Shown here one piece after another: positions 43,017 through 53,464 of a stretch of 64,000 nucleotides of DNA. The position numbers and the translations under genes are program-made. The stretch comes from Alopecurus myosuroides (taxonomy: Eukaryota; Streptophyta; Magnoliopsida; Poales; Poaceae). Within the stretch, counting starts at the first letter, position 1. Each line of letters starts with the position of its first letter. Where the stretch lies: positions 327,638,482 through 327,702,481 of the forward strand of contig CM054057.1 in the NCBI GenBank assembly GCA_028641055.1. Reading direction: 5' to 3'. The notes beneath the pieces are model-generated. The model was not told where the DNA came from and ran no database searches. It saw only the letters and a list, made by a program, of their open reading frames with translations.

Positions 43017-46000
43017 CTATGCTTGCGGAAGGGTGGTTGAGACCATCGCTGTCTTCGCAGAATCTGTCGGGTGCACTTGATGCTTTCGGGTGTCACTGTT
43101 AGCGCTGAACTCTAGTTCAGGCGCGTTTTTCTTCGTGAGGGGCATCACGGAGTGATCCGTGGTCTTTGCCAGCTCTTGAAGTTCTTCTTGCATCCCGAAA
43201 GATTTTGCGATCTCATTGAATTCAATGTCGCACTTGTTGGATTTCTGAAAGTCTCCGTCGATGGTGATTACACCATATTCTCCGGGTAATTTGAGCTTCA
43301 AGTAGGCGTAGTGTGGTACTGCCATGAATCTGGCGAACGCTGTTCGACCAAGAATGGCGTGGTACTGTGAAGGCCAGTCGACGACTTCGAAGTCGAGGAA
43401 TTCTCTTCTGTAGTTGCTCTGAGTGCCTAGCACGACTTCTAGGTTGATTGTTCCGAGTGGACGGATCGCTTTTCCTGGAACTATCCCGTGGAAGGATGTT
43501 TCTGATTCCGGGAGGCCGTCCAAGTTCCTGTTCATCCGACGGAGTGTATCCGCGTAGATAATGTTGATGCCGCTGCCACCGTCCATGAATACGCGGGCCA
43601 AGTCATAGTTGCCGATTTGTGCTTGGATGACAAGGGCGGCGTGTCCTGGTCGATAGACTCGTGGCGGGTGGTCTTTCATTGAGAATGTTATCGGTTGGTC
43701 TGCCATCTTCAGGTACTCTGTTTTTGTTGGCGGTGTCTGCACAGCCATGCACAATTGCCTCGTGTTAGTTTTTTGAGCTCTGCGAGAGGGACATACCTTC
43801 TGGATCATAGCTAGTTGTCCCGCCGGGTTCGGGTACGTGTTTGCTCCGGCGTTTTGCGCAGGTGGTGCAGGCAGTGCAGCTAATGCCATGGTTGGATTTG
43901 GTGGTGGAGGCAGGGGTTGTGGCGGTTGGAATCCTTGGTGTCCTGCTCCTGGAAGCGGTGGGTAATTTTGACTGGCTGCGGATCTTTTCCTTGCGAGGGC
44001 GTCCGAGATGTCGAGAAACTTTCGGCAATCCTTAAGAAGGTGCGTTGCCTTAGTTTTGCCCGTGCGCTTATCTGTAAATAGATGTAGCGAGCAGTATGCA
44101 TCAAGGTCTTCCTCGGGAGATTTTTCTTCAGCCTTTGGTCTCCACTCACGATTCCCACGGCGACCGGAGTCGCGACTTCGCGTGAATTCTGCTGCAACCA
44201 ATTCCTCTCTATCCTCGTGATCGTAATACTTCCTTCTCTTTCTTCGGCCGTGGCGGTCGTCGTCGTGCGCAGGTGATGATGTTCTCTCGTTGCGTACCGC
44301 GTCTTCTCCGTTAGCCCATTTTTCGGTTATGATCATTAGCTCCCCAATAGTTTTGGGTGCAGCTCTTCCTAATTCTTCTCGGAAAGCAGTTCTTCGAGCG
44401 CCCTTTGCGAAGGCCTCAATCGCCACTTCTTCCGAGATGGTTCCCGCAGTGTTCCTGAGGGTGGTCCACCGCTGGATATATTCGCGGGTAGACTCGCCGC
44501 TTTTCTGTTTGCATGCTCGCAGTTCTTCGATCGTGGCCGGCCTCTTGTAGGTCGACTGGAAATTCTTGCAAAAGTCGCGGTGCAGGTCGTCCCATGATGC
44601 GTAACAAGATCGTGGTCTTCTTTCCAACCAACTGCGGGCCGCGCCGATGAGATGCAAATTGAGATATTGCATAGCCGTGTTCTTGTTCCCACGTTGGCAT
44701 TTTACTGCCGTGAGGTAATCGCTTAGCCATTGGGAGGGCTCGAGTGAGCCGTCGTACTTTGTCACTTCCGTGCTGAGCTTGAATCTTTTGGGTAGAGGCG
44801 CCTCGCGGATGCTGCGGGCAAAGCAGAGCGCGCCGCAGGTTTCGTCATCCGAAGAACCGGACGAAGATCGCTCGCGATATCGCGATGCCCTTGCCTTGTC
44901 CACCTTATTCTGTGCGATGTCAGATCGCGCGTCACGTCCTGGTTGGTCGCGATCGGTGTCCTTCCGCGGCTCCTTGCTTCGTTTTCGCGAGCGACTGCTG
45001 TGGTGTCGCGAACTTTTGTCTCTCGGGCTACCTTCGCTACTGCTTCGACTGTCGCCGCGGCGTCGGGCTTCTTTTCCTCGACCACGGCGCGGTGACTTGT
45101 CTTTTCTCGGCGAGGAGCTTCTGTGCCTGCGGGGTGTTTCTTTTTCCTTCTCTTTTTCCTGTTGCTCTTTCTCCAGCTGTTCTTCGGCCTTCTTGCGTTC
45201 GTAGGAGGCGAGCCTTGCGGCTGCCAGTCCTAGTCCTTTGCGTACTTGTTTATACTGTTCTGCCCGAGGGTCACTTTCCGTCGGTTGATTCATCTGCATG
45301 TAAGTTGCTGCGGCTAGGACTGCGGCAGCAGGAGTTTGCGGGTAGACGTTGCCGTCGTCGTCAACTCTCATGAAAGAAGGTGCGACTGACCTGCTGGTCC
45401 CGGCTAAGGACTCGAAGTCTCTGGATGACGATGCGTGTCCCTTCCTCGCAGGTCGGGTACCGACCGAGGGTGCGAGGGACAGCTCGGCTCGTCGTAGGCT
45501 TGATTCGTCTGCCGCTCTTCTGCGACGGGCCAGATCTGCTCGGGCATCTTTGATGGTTGATGCTGCTCTCACTAGATGATAGTGGTAGGCAATTAAATCT
45601 TCGTGTGGTGCTCCTGCCGCGGGTGGCTTACTTGTTCGCATGGCCTCCTTGGCTCGGTTCCAGGCCTCCCGCGTGACGCCGATTATGTCGCGCTCTGTTG
45701 CGCTAAGTTCGGTTTCCTGAGGCTGTTCCGATCCTGCCATGCAGACTTGGGCCAGTCGTGGCCCGTGTGTCCTAGGCGTAGATCGGAAAACTCTCTATAC
45801 TCGAGATGGTTCCTCTGTCGAGAGGGTATGGTAGTCGTTCGCGTTGAAGCGGATGGATTCGCCACTTTTCTCCAGAGGGAGGCGCGAGTCGACGGCTCCA
45901 GATTCAGATTCTGATTCATCCGAGAAGTGGAGGATTCCGTCCCTGTTCGTCACGAACTTGAGGCTCCCGAACGTCAAGGTGACGCTCCTCTCCAGATCTT

Positions 46001-46229
46001 CGAATACCGGGCGTGATTCCGGCGAGTGAGGCGTGACCACGACAGATCCGATCCGTATAGGATTGTTCGGAGCCGTAGTCGATGGTTTCCAACGGGAGTC
46101 GGTTGTCGATGAAGCCGAAGATGCCGGTGATCCAGCGCCCGCCTTTCCCACAGACGGCGCCAATTGTCGAATCTCAGACTCTACAAATCCCTTCGGTGAA
46201 CCTATCGGGTTTCGATTAGGAGAACCCAT
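43017..46229 (-). pseudogene. T2 gag and aspartic protease
   Basis: One frame spans 46229 to 43017 with a single internal TAG at 45795-45797, where T1 has CAA. The frame opens in the LTR (MGSPNRNPIGSPKGFVE) and passes through the primer-binding site. The gag shows an Asp/Glu-rich N-part, a long Lys/Arg/Ser linker (KDKSPRRGRGKEARRR), the gag domain (YDGSLEPSQWLSDYLTAV, SWDDLHRDFCKNFQSTYK) and a Pro-rich stretch. The protease follows (VFMDGGSGINIIYADTL). It ends at a TAG at 43017-43019, the codon where T1 also has TAG. An internal start at 45740 gives a 907-codon frame. Gag forms the particle; the protease would cut the polyprotein. Confidence 0.9.
46146..46162 (-). other. T2 primer-binding site
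   Basis: TGGCGCCGTCTGTGGGA in element orientation lies two bases inside the LTR end and is identical to the T1 site. Confidence 0.75.
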
Positions 46230-46656
46230 GAGCGCTGGTGGAATCGTCGGCTAGACAGGGGGCGAGATTTACCTAGGTTCGGGGCCCTCGTAGAGGTAAA
46301 ACCCTTACTCCTGCCTCTTGTCGATCTGTATTAATGAATAGATCAGTTACAATGGTGGTACTCGAATCGAGAGTAAGGTCTCGAGTTCAAGGTTTCGGTG
46401 GTGCGGTTGTTGCTTGGTCCTCCTCCGGTGGCTCTCCTGGCCTTATATGAGCAGCCAGGTCTCAAACCCTACCCAGAGAGGACTCGAATTCTAGCCTTAG
46501 GTTGGTTACATATTCCTAACTTAGCCCGCAAGATAGTGCGGGTGGGCTTCACGTGGGCCTTCTAGAATACTCCAAGGGATCATCTTCTTGGACCTTAACC
46601 TTGGGCCTGAGACGGGGTGTCCTTACCCGCAGGGTCTAGAATCCATGTCTTCGTCA
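46165..46656 (-). repeat. T2 5' LTR
   Basis: The LTR is 492 bp and differs from the 3' LTR at 11 sites. Nine are transitions, eight of those in CG or CHG contexts. It includes the start of the gag frame and the TATA hairpin. Confidence 0.95.
46436..46459 (-). promoter_or_regulatory. T2 TATA box in a hairpin loop
   Basis: CCTGGC (46436-46441) and GCCAGG (46454-46459) flank ttatatga, giving tcatataa on the transcribed strand. The 3' LTR has a seventh pair, lost here by one G-to-A change at 46453. Confidence 0.65.
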
Positions 46657-46661
46657 ATCCT
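46657..46661. repeat. T2 target-site duplication, right copy
   Basis: ATCCT, identical to 28190-28194. Confidence 0.9.
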
Positions 46662-47226
46662 TATGCCATTTTACAAATGCTAAGGATATGTTTTCCTATG
46701 TAGTAATGACAAACTATTTGTTGTAGTATGTTACACTAATAGTCTTGTCATCTATTCAAATAATTTTATCTCAATTAAAATATGTGATGAAGGGTAGCAC
46801 AATAGGCTGGAAGAAAGTTCCATGCTGGGTTTGAAAGAGTTCCAAAATTAAAGTATTGTGATAGATACTACAATAAAGGGTAAGTATATCGTTGTGTTGA
46901 CAGCAAATAATAGGAGTATTTTGTGTCAAGGAGTTCTTTATTTAAGTTGGTGAAGTTCCAAGAATGCTGACACTGAAGCTACATTTTAACAATGTTAGTA
47001 ACATTAGTTTAAGCTGAGGAATTAAGGTCTCATCGGTTGACCAAATATATACAAAGCCATCTCATTAGAGAATGAGTGATATGTGTAGACACAAAGAACA
47101 TGCCAATACAATAGGACATGAACATGTCAGATCTTTTGATGACGTTTACCACAAACGAATCATGGTAATAACACTGGAACGTCATATGTGTTAAGTTCTT
47201 ACAGACTAGATTATTGACTCTAGTGT
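46662..47226 (+). pseudogene. COP RNase H region, decayed
   Basis: This continues COP to the right of T2. Traces of copia RNase H can be followed, for example a SADTEATF-like piece near 46968. No open frame remains. Confidence 0.5.
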
Positions 47227-47237
47227 AAGTGGGAGAC
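47227..47237 (+). other. COP polypurine tract
   Basis: aagtgggagac directly precedes the 3' LTR, the standard form in Angela/BARE-type elements. Confidence 0.85.
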
Positions 47238-48770
47238 TGAAGGGAATATTCCCGAGAGGCAATAATAAAGTGGTTATTATCTTATTCCTTGTTTATGATA
47301 AATGTTTATTTCTCATGCTAGAATTGTATTAACCGGAAACTTTGATACATGTGTGTTTAATGAACAAACAATGGTTCCTAGTAAAGCCTCTCTTTTAACT
47401 AGCTCGTTGATTAATAGATGATCAAGGTTTCCTGATCATGAACATTGGATGTTGTTAATAACGGGGTCATGTCATTAGAAGAATGATGTGATGAACATAG
47501 ACCCTAAGTGAATATAGCAATGCGATCAAGTCATTAAGTTACATTGTTATATCACACATACGAAGTAACTCTAATCCTTAGACCATGAGATCATGTCAAT
47601 CACTAACACCGAAAGAGTGCTTTGATGTCATCAAACGTCACACCTTAATAGGGTGACTATAAAGGTGACGTTGGGTATTCGGAAAGTATTAGTTGATGCT
47701 CATGGATCAAGATTGGGATTTGTCCATCCAAATGACGGAGAGATATACTCTAGGCCCTATTGGTGACATCACGTCGACACCGCTTGCAAGCACGTGACTG
47801 GGTCACAAAGATTTCATATCACGGAACAAGTAAAACAATACTTATCAGTAACGAGATTGAACTAGGTATGGTTGATACCAATGATCGGATATCAGACAAG
47901 TAAAACATCGCGAGACAAAGGGAATTGGTTACGACGTTTATGGTTCACACGATCACTAGATTCATCATGGAATGTGTAGGAGTCATTACAGATCTCCAGG
48001 TCCCGTTGTTGACTATTGATCGGAGAGGTGTGTCGATCATGTCTACATTATTCACGAACCGTAGGGTGACACACTTAAGGTTCGATAACGCGATTGAATG
48101 GATACGGAATATCGGAGGAAAGTTTGGACAACATCGAAATTGTTTCGGGGAATATTGACATGGTCATCGGAATAGTTTTGTGGAGTATTGAAATAGTTAA
48201 AGGTGCCATATGTTAATGTTTGATTAACAAATAGTTCAAGGGGGTAAGTGTTAATGTTTGGTAATAGGATTAAGAAATATTTAAATAAAAAATATTTTTA
48301 TTTATTTATTTATTAAATAAAACCCTTGGAATTTTGAGTGGGAATTGATTAGAGAATGAGTGGGTTGAGTGGAGACTCCACCCACATGATGAGGGGAGAG
48401 GTGGAGGCACCAAAATTTCGTGGCTGCCTCCCCCTCCTATATAAAGAGGGGTTGGACCTCTCTCTCCACACACAACTTGGTGTCATCTCCATCTCCATCC
48501 TCCCGCTGATCCACCTCATGTTCATGCGCTTGGCGAAGCCCTGAACGAAGTTTTCTCCACCCCACCACGCCGTCGTGCTGCTGGTTTCCGAGGGATCCTC
48601 TACTTCCGATGCCCTGCTGGATCGAGGGAACGGAGGTCGTCATCGAGTTGTACGTGTGACCGAGTGCGGAAGCGCTGCCGGATTGCAGCGCTCATCTTCG
48701 CTATCTTGAGATCGATGTGAATACGACTACATCACCAACGAGATGTGATCTCGTAACGCTTTGTGTCTTT
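47238..48770 (+). repeat. COP 3' LTR, truncated by CACTA-B
   Basis: It matches the 5' LTR from TGAAGGGAATAT to cgctttgtgtcttt, where CACTACC begins. About 120 bases of the LTR end are missing and should lie at the other end of CACTA-B outside the window. The TATA hairpin is conserved at 48431-48451. Confidence 0.9.
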
Positions 48771-49327
48771 CACTACCAAATTCCGTGCAATCAGGAACGT
48801 TTTGAGCGGAACGTTTTGATAACGTCGTGTGGTTTCCGTCGCGGATGGTTGAAAAGTGGAATTTTCTCTCGGCGTATTGGTTTGGTCCGTCGCAGACTGG
48901 TTTTGCCCGAATTTTTGCTAGTTTTACGTCGCGGATTTTCGTCTCCGGCCCAGTAGCCCACTAAGAGCCCAGTTGCCATCGACGAAACTTGCCTGGTCAT
49001 GTAGAACATCGCGATTTTTTCTTGTGGCCACACATCCTGCCCTGTTTGACTTCTTTGACCGGAAACGACCGTGCCCTTGGTGCGTGGCCCCACCTTTAGG
49101 CCGTGTGCACCGTTTGTAGCCGTTGGTACTCTGAGACCCAATTTAGCCGTTGACACGGCTAAGCGTACCAATTAAATAACTCGACCACACCACAGCAAAG
49201 CCACTGCCGTCAATCCTTCGCCGCCGCTGCCGTAAATCCTCGTCGTTACCACACCGCTGCCACTGACGAGGACGCGCAGCTAAATTTCCCTCTCCTCTTT
49301 CTCCGTTCATGATTCTAGGGTTCTTCC

Positions 49328-49968
49328 ATGTCTCCCCTGTCTCACATGACGTGCAGGGAAAGCATGGCCGCCAGCGGCGGGATTTTGTGCTCGTCGCACA
49401 AAGGGGGGCTTCCTCCTCGCCGCCGCAAACCTATCCCATACACTCCGGCGCCCTTGGACCATTCCAATGAAACAAAATATCTGTGCAGTTTGAAGATGGC
49501 CATGTGGATTTCTTGGACCGACCATAATCCTAGCCGGAGATTCCTGAAATGCCAAAGACGCTTGGTAAAGATTCGTCCTTTAGTTTCAGTTTGGTTGCAA
49601 GATTTTGCTTTTGGTTAAATTTTATCTTATTTTGGTTGCAGAAGTATGGCATTCCTTATGGTTGTGGAAAGTTCTCATGGCATGACCCGGAATGGACAGA
49701 ACTCCAGGAACAGGTGGTTCTTCAACTGCGCAATGCAGTCTTTAGAGAGATGGATGAGAATAGCACATTGCAGGAAGAGATAAGTGCACTCAGGCAGAAG
49801 CTAGATCAGGTGCTGCGGCAAGGGGTACACAGAGAAGGTGCTGATGAAGCTGCTGGAAAACCTGCTCATGAAGGCAAGATTCAAGATTCTGTCCGCAATC
49901 TATTGATGATTTGGGTTATTTCAGTTTTATTTGCAATGTGTCTTGGCATGATGATGTCTGGCAGCTGA
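49328..49968 (+). CDS. GRF zinc-finger protein with C-terminal membrane segment, two exons
   Basis: Exon 1 is 49328-49564; a 77-base intron (GT...GCAG, 49565-49641) joins exon 2, 49642-49968, in phase 0, giving 187 residues. The joint builds a GRF-type motif: WISWTDHNPSRRFLKCQRR in exon 1 and YGCGKFSWHDPEW in exon 2. GRF fingers bind single-stranded nucleic acid in known proteins. The first cysteine pair looks incomplete (only KYLCSLKM). After the finger come a short coiled coil (EEISALRQKLDQVLRQ) and a hydrophobic C-terminal segment (LLMIWVISVLFAMCLGMMM) that could anchor in a membrane. Similar small GRF genes accompany CACTA elements in grasses. No internal stop is seen; expression is unknown. 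Confidence 0.6.
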
Positions 49969-50116
49969 GTAATGGCATATTAGCAATGTAAGGAAGATAA
50001 TTGGGTAATGGTAGCACTTGAGTAATATCATGTTCGCGGTCAATTTTATGAGCACTTGTATGTACTCTATGTTTAATGCTATGGTTTTGACATATACGAG
50101 ACAAATAGCTAAAAAT

Positions 50117-50140
50117 CACACACACACACACACACACACA
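50117..50140. repeat. (CA)12 microsatellite
   Basis: Twelve uninterrupted CA units are followed by aacaaacaaa. Confidence 0.95.
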
Positions 50141-50177
50141 AACAAACAAAATTCAAAGAAAATGTAAGAATGCACTT

Positions 50178-50355
50178 CAGTTCAACACAAGCATACACAC
50201 ACGCATGCACATCAGTTCAACACAAGCATGCAAGCAGGCATGCAGAACAGTTCAACACACAACATGCAAACAGGCATGCGCATCGGTTCAACAAAAGCAT
50301 GCACATAAATCATGCAAAATCAGTTGACACAAGCTTGCACATAGGCATGCAACAT
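50178..50355. repeat. Imperfect minisatellite
   Basis: Four to five copies of a roughly 38-base unit contain cagttcaacacaagcatgc followed by a caggcatgc word. The open frame across it is a by-product of the repeat. Confidence 0.7.
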
Positions 50356-52132
50356 TAGTCTGCATCGCTATCATCTGCGGGCAGTGCACCCGGATCACTG
50401 TCATACTCCGCATATGTGTCGTCTACTTCATCCTCACTGACTTCTAATTCATCGTCACCATCTTGTACTTCACCTTCCTTATGCTGCACAGACACTTTTT
50501 TCTGATCTTTGATATAAGCCGAAATCTCATCTGCTGAGAGTATGCGGGGAGCCATGTTAGTGCGTTCCAGAGTAGCCGGAGGCGGAGGATGGGATATCGG
50601 GTCAGCAGGAACATCCTCATTGTTAGAGACTTCGACATCTTGATGTACTAGAATACTAGGCCTCTCCTCCTCATCATTGTCCTCCTCATCGTTGTCCTTC
50701 TCATGTTCGGACACATCAAAGGTCCGCCTATGCTCAGATTTTGAACTATTCACCAGTGTTCTCCCCCTACATTGTCTGGCATATAAAACACTTTCTGTGC
50801 CTGGGTTGACAGGATATACTTATCATCCTCGTACCACAAATTGGAAATGTTGATGATCTTGAACAGTTTATCATACTTTTACAGTTTAAACCTGCGCATG
50901 CCCCTGCCTAATTCAAGACGATACTAGTCACAGCCAAACAGAACAACTGTCCGTTTATGTTTCTCGGTAGAGATATAATTCAGCTCTTTGATTTCCTGGA
51001 GGACACCATAAAAATCTCTTGAGTCCCCTCTGTGATCTCCAGCAGCCATGACTCCACTGTTTTACGGTTTCTTGCCTTTTTCACGCTCAACGGTTACAAA
51101 CCGAACTAAGTCCACATGACAAACCGAATATGTCTTAACTTTGCTGTGTGGGCCAAGTGCCAATCCGAACAACTCATCTTCATGAACTTCTGGTATTTCC
51201 CGTGCATTGTTCATCATCTGTGTACCACATAAAAAACAATATGGTCCAAATCATGCAATGAAATGCAAAAGGTCAAAGAGAAATGCAAAAGGAAACTTGC
51301 ATGCTCTTTGAACCATCTTGGAAAATCCTCGTCAACCCTAACTTCGACATCAGGTGTCCCTTCTTCCTCCATCTTTGTCCTGAACTTTCTGCAACCCTTG
51401 AAGAGTTATTAATCTCCGGTAACTATGGGGTATACAATGTGTAGGGTAACATAAATTCAGACGTAGGGAACATACCGGATATAGCCTGTAACCTTGCTGC
51501 AATTGTTTAGGAGATATCAAGCCATTCTATGAAGCTCTGTTGACAGGGTCTCAGTGCTATCATGATTGATCGCACTATATGCTCCAACTAAATGCGCACC
51601 ATGACCTAACACATCACAAGATGATTCTTGTCGTTCAACTTTTTGTTGAACCTCATATCTCCGTTGCTGGTTGTACCTTGTCTCAATATCTTCTTTCAAG
51701 TATCTTGACGCAAATGTGAAGCACTCGGAGGCAATGTACGCCTTTGCAATTGACCTTCTGGGTGTGCCATGTTCCTCACATATCTCTTCAAAGTTCACAA
51801 CATCCTCTCGATTGGATACATCCACCCATAGTTCAAAGGGCCTCGGAGCAAAGCGTCGTCAGGTCAATGCACAACCAGGTGGACCATAACATCAAAAATG
51901 CCGGCGGGAAGATGTTTTCAAGCCTGCACAAGATTACTGGGATTTCAGCTTTCAGATGGAGCAGAACACTTCCTTCCATCCTTCTACTGCACAAGTCCTT
52001 GAAAAATTTGCCTAGGTCACCTATCGCCCGATAGACATCGTCTTTCAATAATCCCCGCATCCCAACTGATAATGTTCTCTGCAACAGGATGTGGCAGTCA
52101 TGGGTTTTAAGTCCCGAGATCTTGCGTGTTTG
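50355..52132 (-). pseudogene. CACTA-B TNP2-type transposase, 3' part
   Basis: Minus-strand segments in order: DUF4218 (GLKTHDCHILLQRTL, RAIGDLGKFFKDLCSR, LENIFPPAFL at 51833-52140), its C-terminal part (RSIAKAYIASECFTFASRYL, 51517-51825) and the end of DUF4216 (LWYEDDKYILSTQAQKVFYM near 50775-50860). An acidic tail follows (VSEDEVDDTYAEYDSDPGA, ending at 50355). Stops and frame changes lie between these pieces, though some may be introns. The catalytic Transposase_21 part is beyond the C1 insertion. It would bind element ends and move the transposon; this copy is incomplete in the window. Confidence 0.75.
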
Positions 52133-52696
52133 TGTAACATCACAAATCTTACATTTGGAATGTTTTGCATTTAGAGCATATGCATAGCATGGCATGGTTT
52201 TAAAAATTGCATTTGTTTATTGCATTGGAACCCCCGCCCCCCAAAATAAATCATGTTTGAAAGAAACCAAACTCTTCTATAAGGCAATATAAGCCAAGTT
52301 ATTTTATTATTTTATCTCTTCCAAAAATACCCTTCAAAATAACCTAGGGTGATAGGTTTTCAAATTTCAAAATTTATGAAATTTGTTTGACCCTTTTTGG
52401 AGTTGTATTTCAAAAGTTATTAACATTTTGGTTTTGGTTAAAAAAAAGGGAAACGGGGCGGGCCGGCCGAGCCAGCGCAGCGCAGATGGGCCAGCCCAGC
52501 CCAGCGCGCACCGCCTCGTCGCGGAAGGTTTTGATCAAAAAAAAACGCGACGCGTCGCTGACGCGTGGGCCCCGCCCGTGACGTCACGGCTGACGTCACC
52601 CCGCCGGAATCCGCCCCGAACACGGAGGCGGTTAGCGCCGCCGCGGAATCCTCGGCTGATTCGGCCCGAGCAACCCCTCCCGCACGCCACGCCCCC

Positions 52697-52704
52697 TATA
52701 AATA
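52697..52704 (+). promoter_or_regulatory. C1 LTR TATA box
   Basis: TATAAATA in a GC-rich setting (cccc before, cccggg after). Unlike T1-T3 and COP it is not flanked by an inverted repeat. Confidence 0.6.
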
Positions 52705-52953
52705 CCCGGGCCCCGCGCCCTCGACGTCCACACCCCTCGAGCCGCGCCGCCGCCGCCGCACGGAGCTCTCACCGCCGGCGAGATCCTCCCCGTTAGCCAC
52801 CGCCGCCACCACTCCGAGGACCGCGAGGAGGAGAGGAGCACGACGATGCCCTCGCCGTCGTTGGGAAACGCCTCCATCGCCGCCGCCATCGACGTCCGCG
52901 CCGCTGCTGGCCCAACTCCGGTGAGCCCCGTCGAGATTGGATCAAGACCGTCG

Positions 52954-53464
52954 GATCTCGATCCGATGGCACAGAACGGATCTGACCGCCAGTCAACGCG
53001 GGCTGACGTCATGCCTGCGTCAGCACTGGTCAACCCCCGGTCAATTCCGTTTTTTTTCGTTTTTAAAAATCCCAGATTTTGTTTAAATCTTGTAAATTCA
53101 ATATCTTTAGATCTATAACTCCAATTTGCGCATGTAATATACCAAACGAAAGAGAAAATTGAGATCTATCCATCTACGCAATCAAATCTATGTTTTGACC
53201 TATAATTAGATCTCGATCCGATGGCACAGAACGGATCTGACCGCCAGTCAACGCGGGCTGACGTCATGCCTGCGTCAGCACTGGTCAACCCCCGGTCAAT
53301 TCGGTTTTTTTTTCGTTTTTAAAAATTCCAGATTTTGTTTAAATCTTGTAAATTCAATATCTTTAGATCTATAACTCCAATTTGCGCATGTAATATACCA
53401 AACGAAAGAGAAAATTGAGATCTATCCATCTACGCAATCAAATCTATGTTTTGACCTATAATTA
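52954..53464. repeat. 255-bp tandem duplication in the C1 LTR
   Basis: Copy 1 is 52954-53208 and copy 2 is 53209-53464, both starting gatctcgatccgatggcac and ending cctataatta. They differ by two substitutions and one base in a T run, so the duplication is young. Confidence 0.9.

Larger units (their letters stand above)
28195..46656 (-). mobile_element. T2: full-length Tat-lineage Ty3/gypsy element inside COP
   Basis: The 18.5-kb element has 492-bp LTRs and a 5-bp target duplication. Minus-strand order is LTR, primer-binding site, gag-protease, RT, RNase H, second RNase H, integrase, a roughly 11-kb spacer, polypurine tract, LTR. The spacer carries plus-strand (antisense) exons, as in Tat elements such as maize Grande. 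A chromovirus fragment of about 6 kb (30347-36332) sits inside the spacer, so the original element was near 12.5 kb. The LTRs differ at 11 of 492 sites. At the often-used grass rate of 1.3e-8 per site per year this suggests roughly 0.9 million years. The coding region has two TAGs and several one-base indels. Confidence 0.95.
22155..48770 (+). mobile_element. COP: Angela/WIS-like Ty1/copia element, split by T2 and cut by CACTA-B
   Basis: This is a plus-strand copia element with a 5' LTR (22155-23810), an initiator-Met primer-binding site, a decayed interior and a polypurine tract. Its 3' LTR (47238-48770) is cut off by CACTA-B. Without the 18.5-kb T2 insertion it measures about 8.1 kb, in keeping with full Angela-type elements. 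LTR ends, primer site and polypurine tract (aagtgggagac) fit the Angela/WIS/BARE group. The LTRs differ by roughly 5 percent by eye over their first 600 bases. Genes inside are traces only. Confidence 0.9.
48771..52132. mobile_element. CACTA-B: En/Spm-type transposon, one end, interrupted by C1
   Basis: It begins at the COP LTR break with CACTACCAAATTCCG, and ttt (48768-48770) would be the 3-bp target. The subterminal region repeats a gtcgc(g/a)ga word at about 48838, 48889 and 48930, as expected for transposase binding sites. It carries a GRF zinc-finger gene on the plus strand and the 3' part of a TNP2-like transposase on the minus strand. Its continuation is interrupted at 52132 by C1. Confidence 0.8.

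Noticed and set aside
50117..50355. CRISPR-like spaced repeats
   Set aside because: A microsatellite and an imperfect minisatellite in a plant transposon; units are contiguous and diverged, without unique spacers.
50170..50358. His-rich 62-codon ORF
   Set aside because: It is produced by the minisatellite repeat unit.
52383..53118. GC-rich ORFs after TATAAATA that look like a first exon
   Set aside because: The segment is inside the C1 LTR and no protein family is recognisable.
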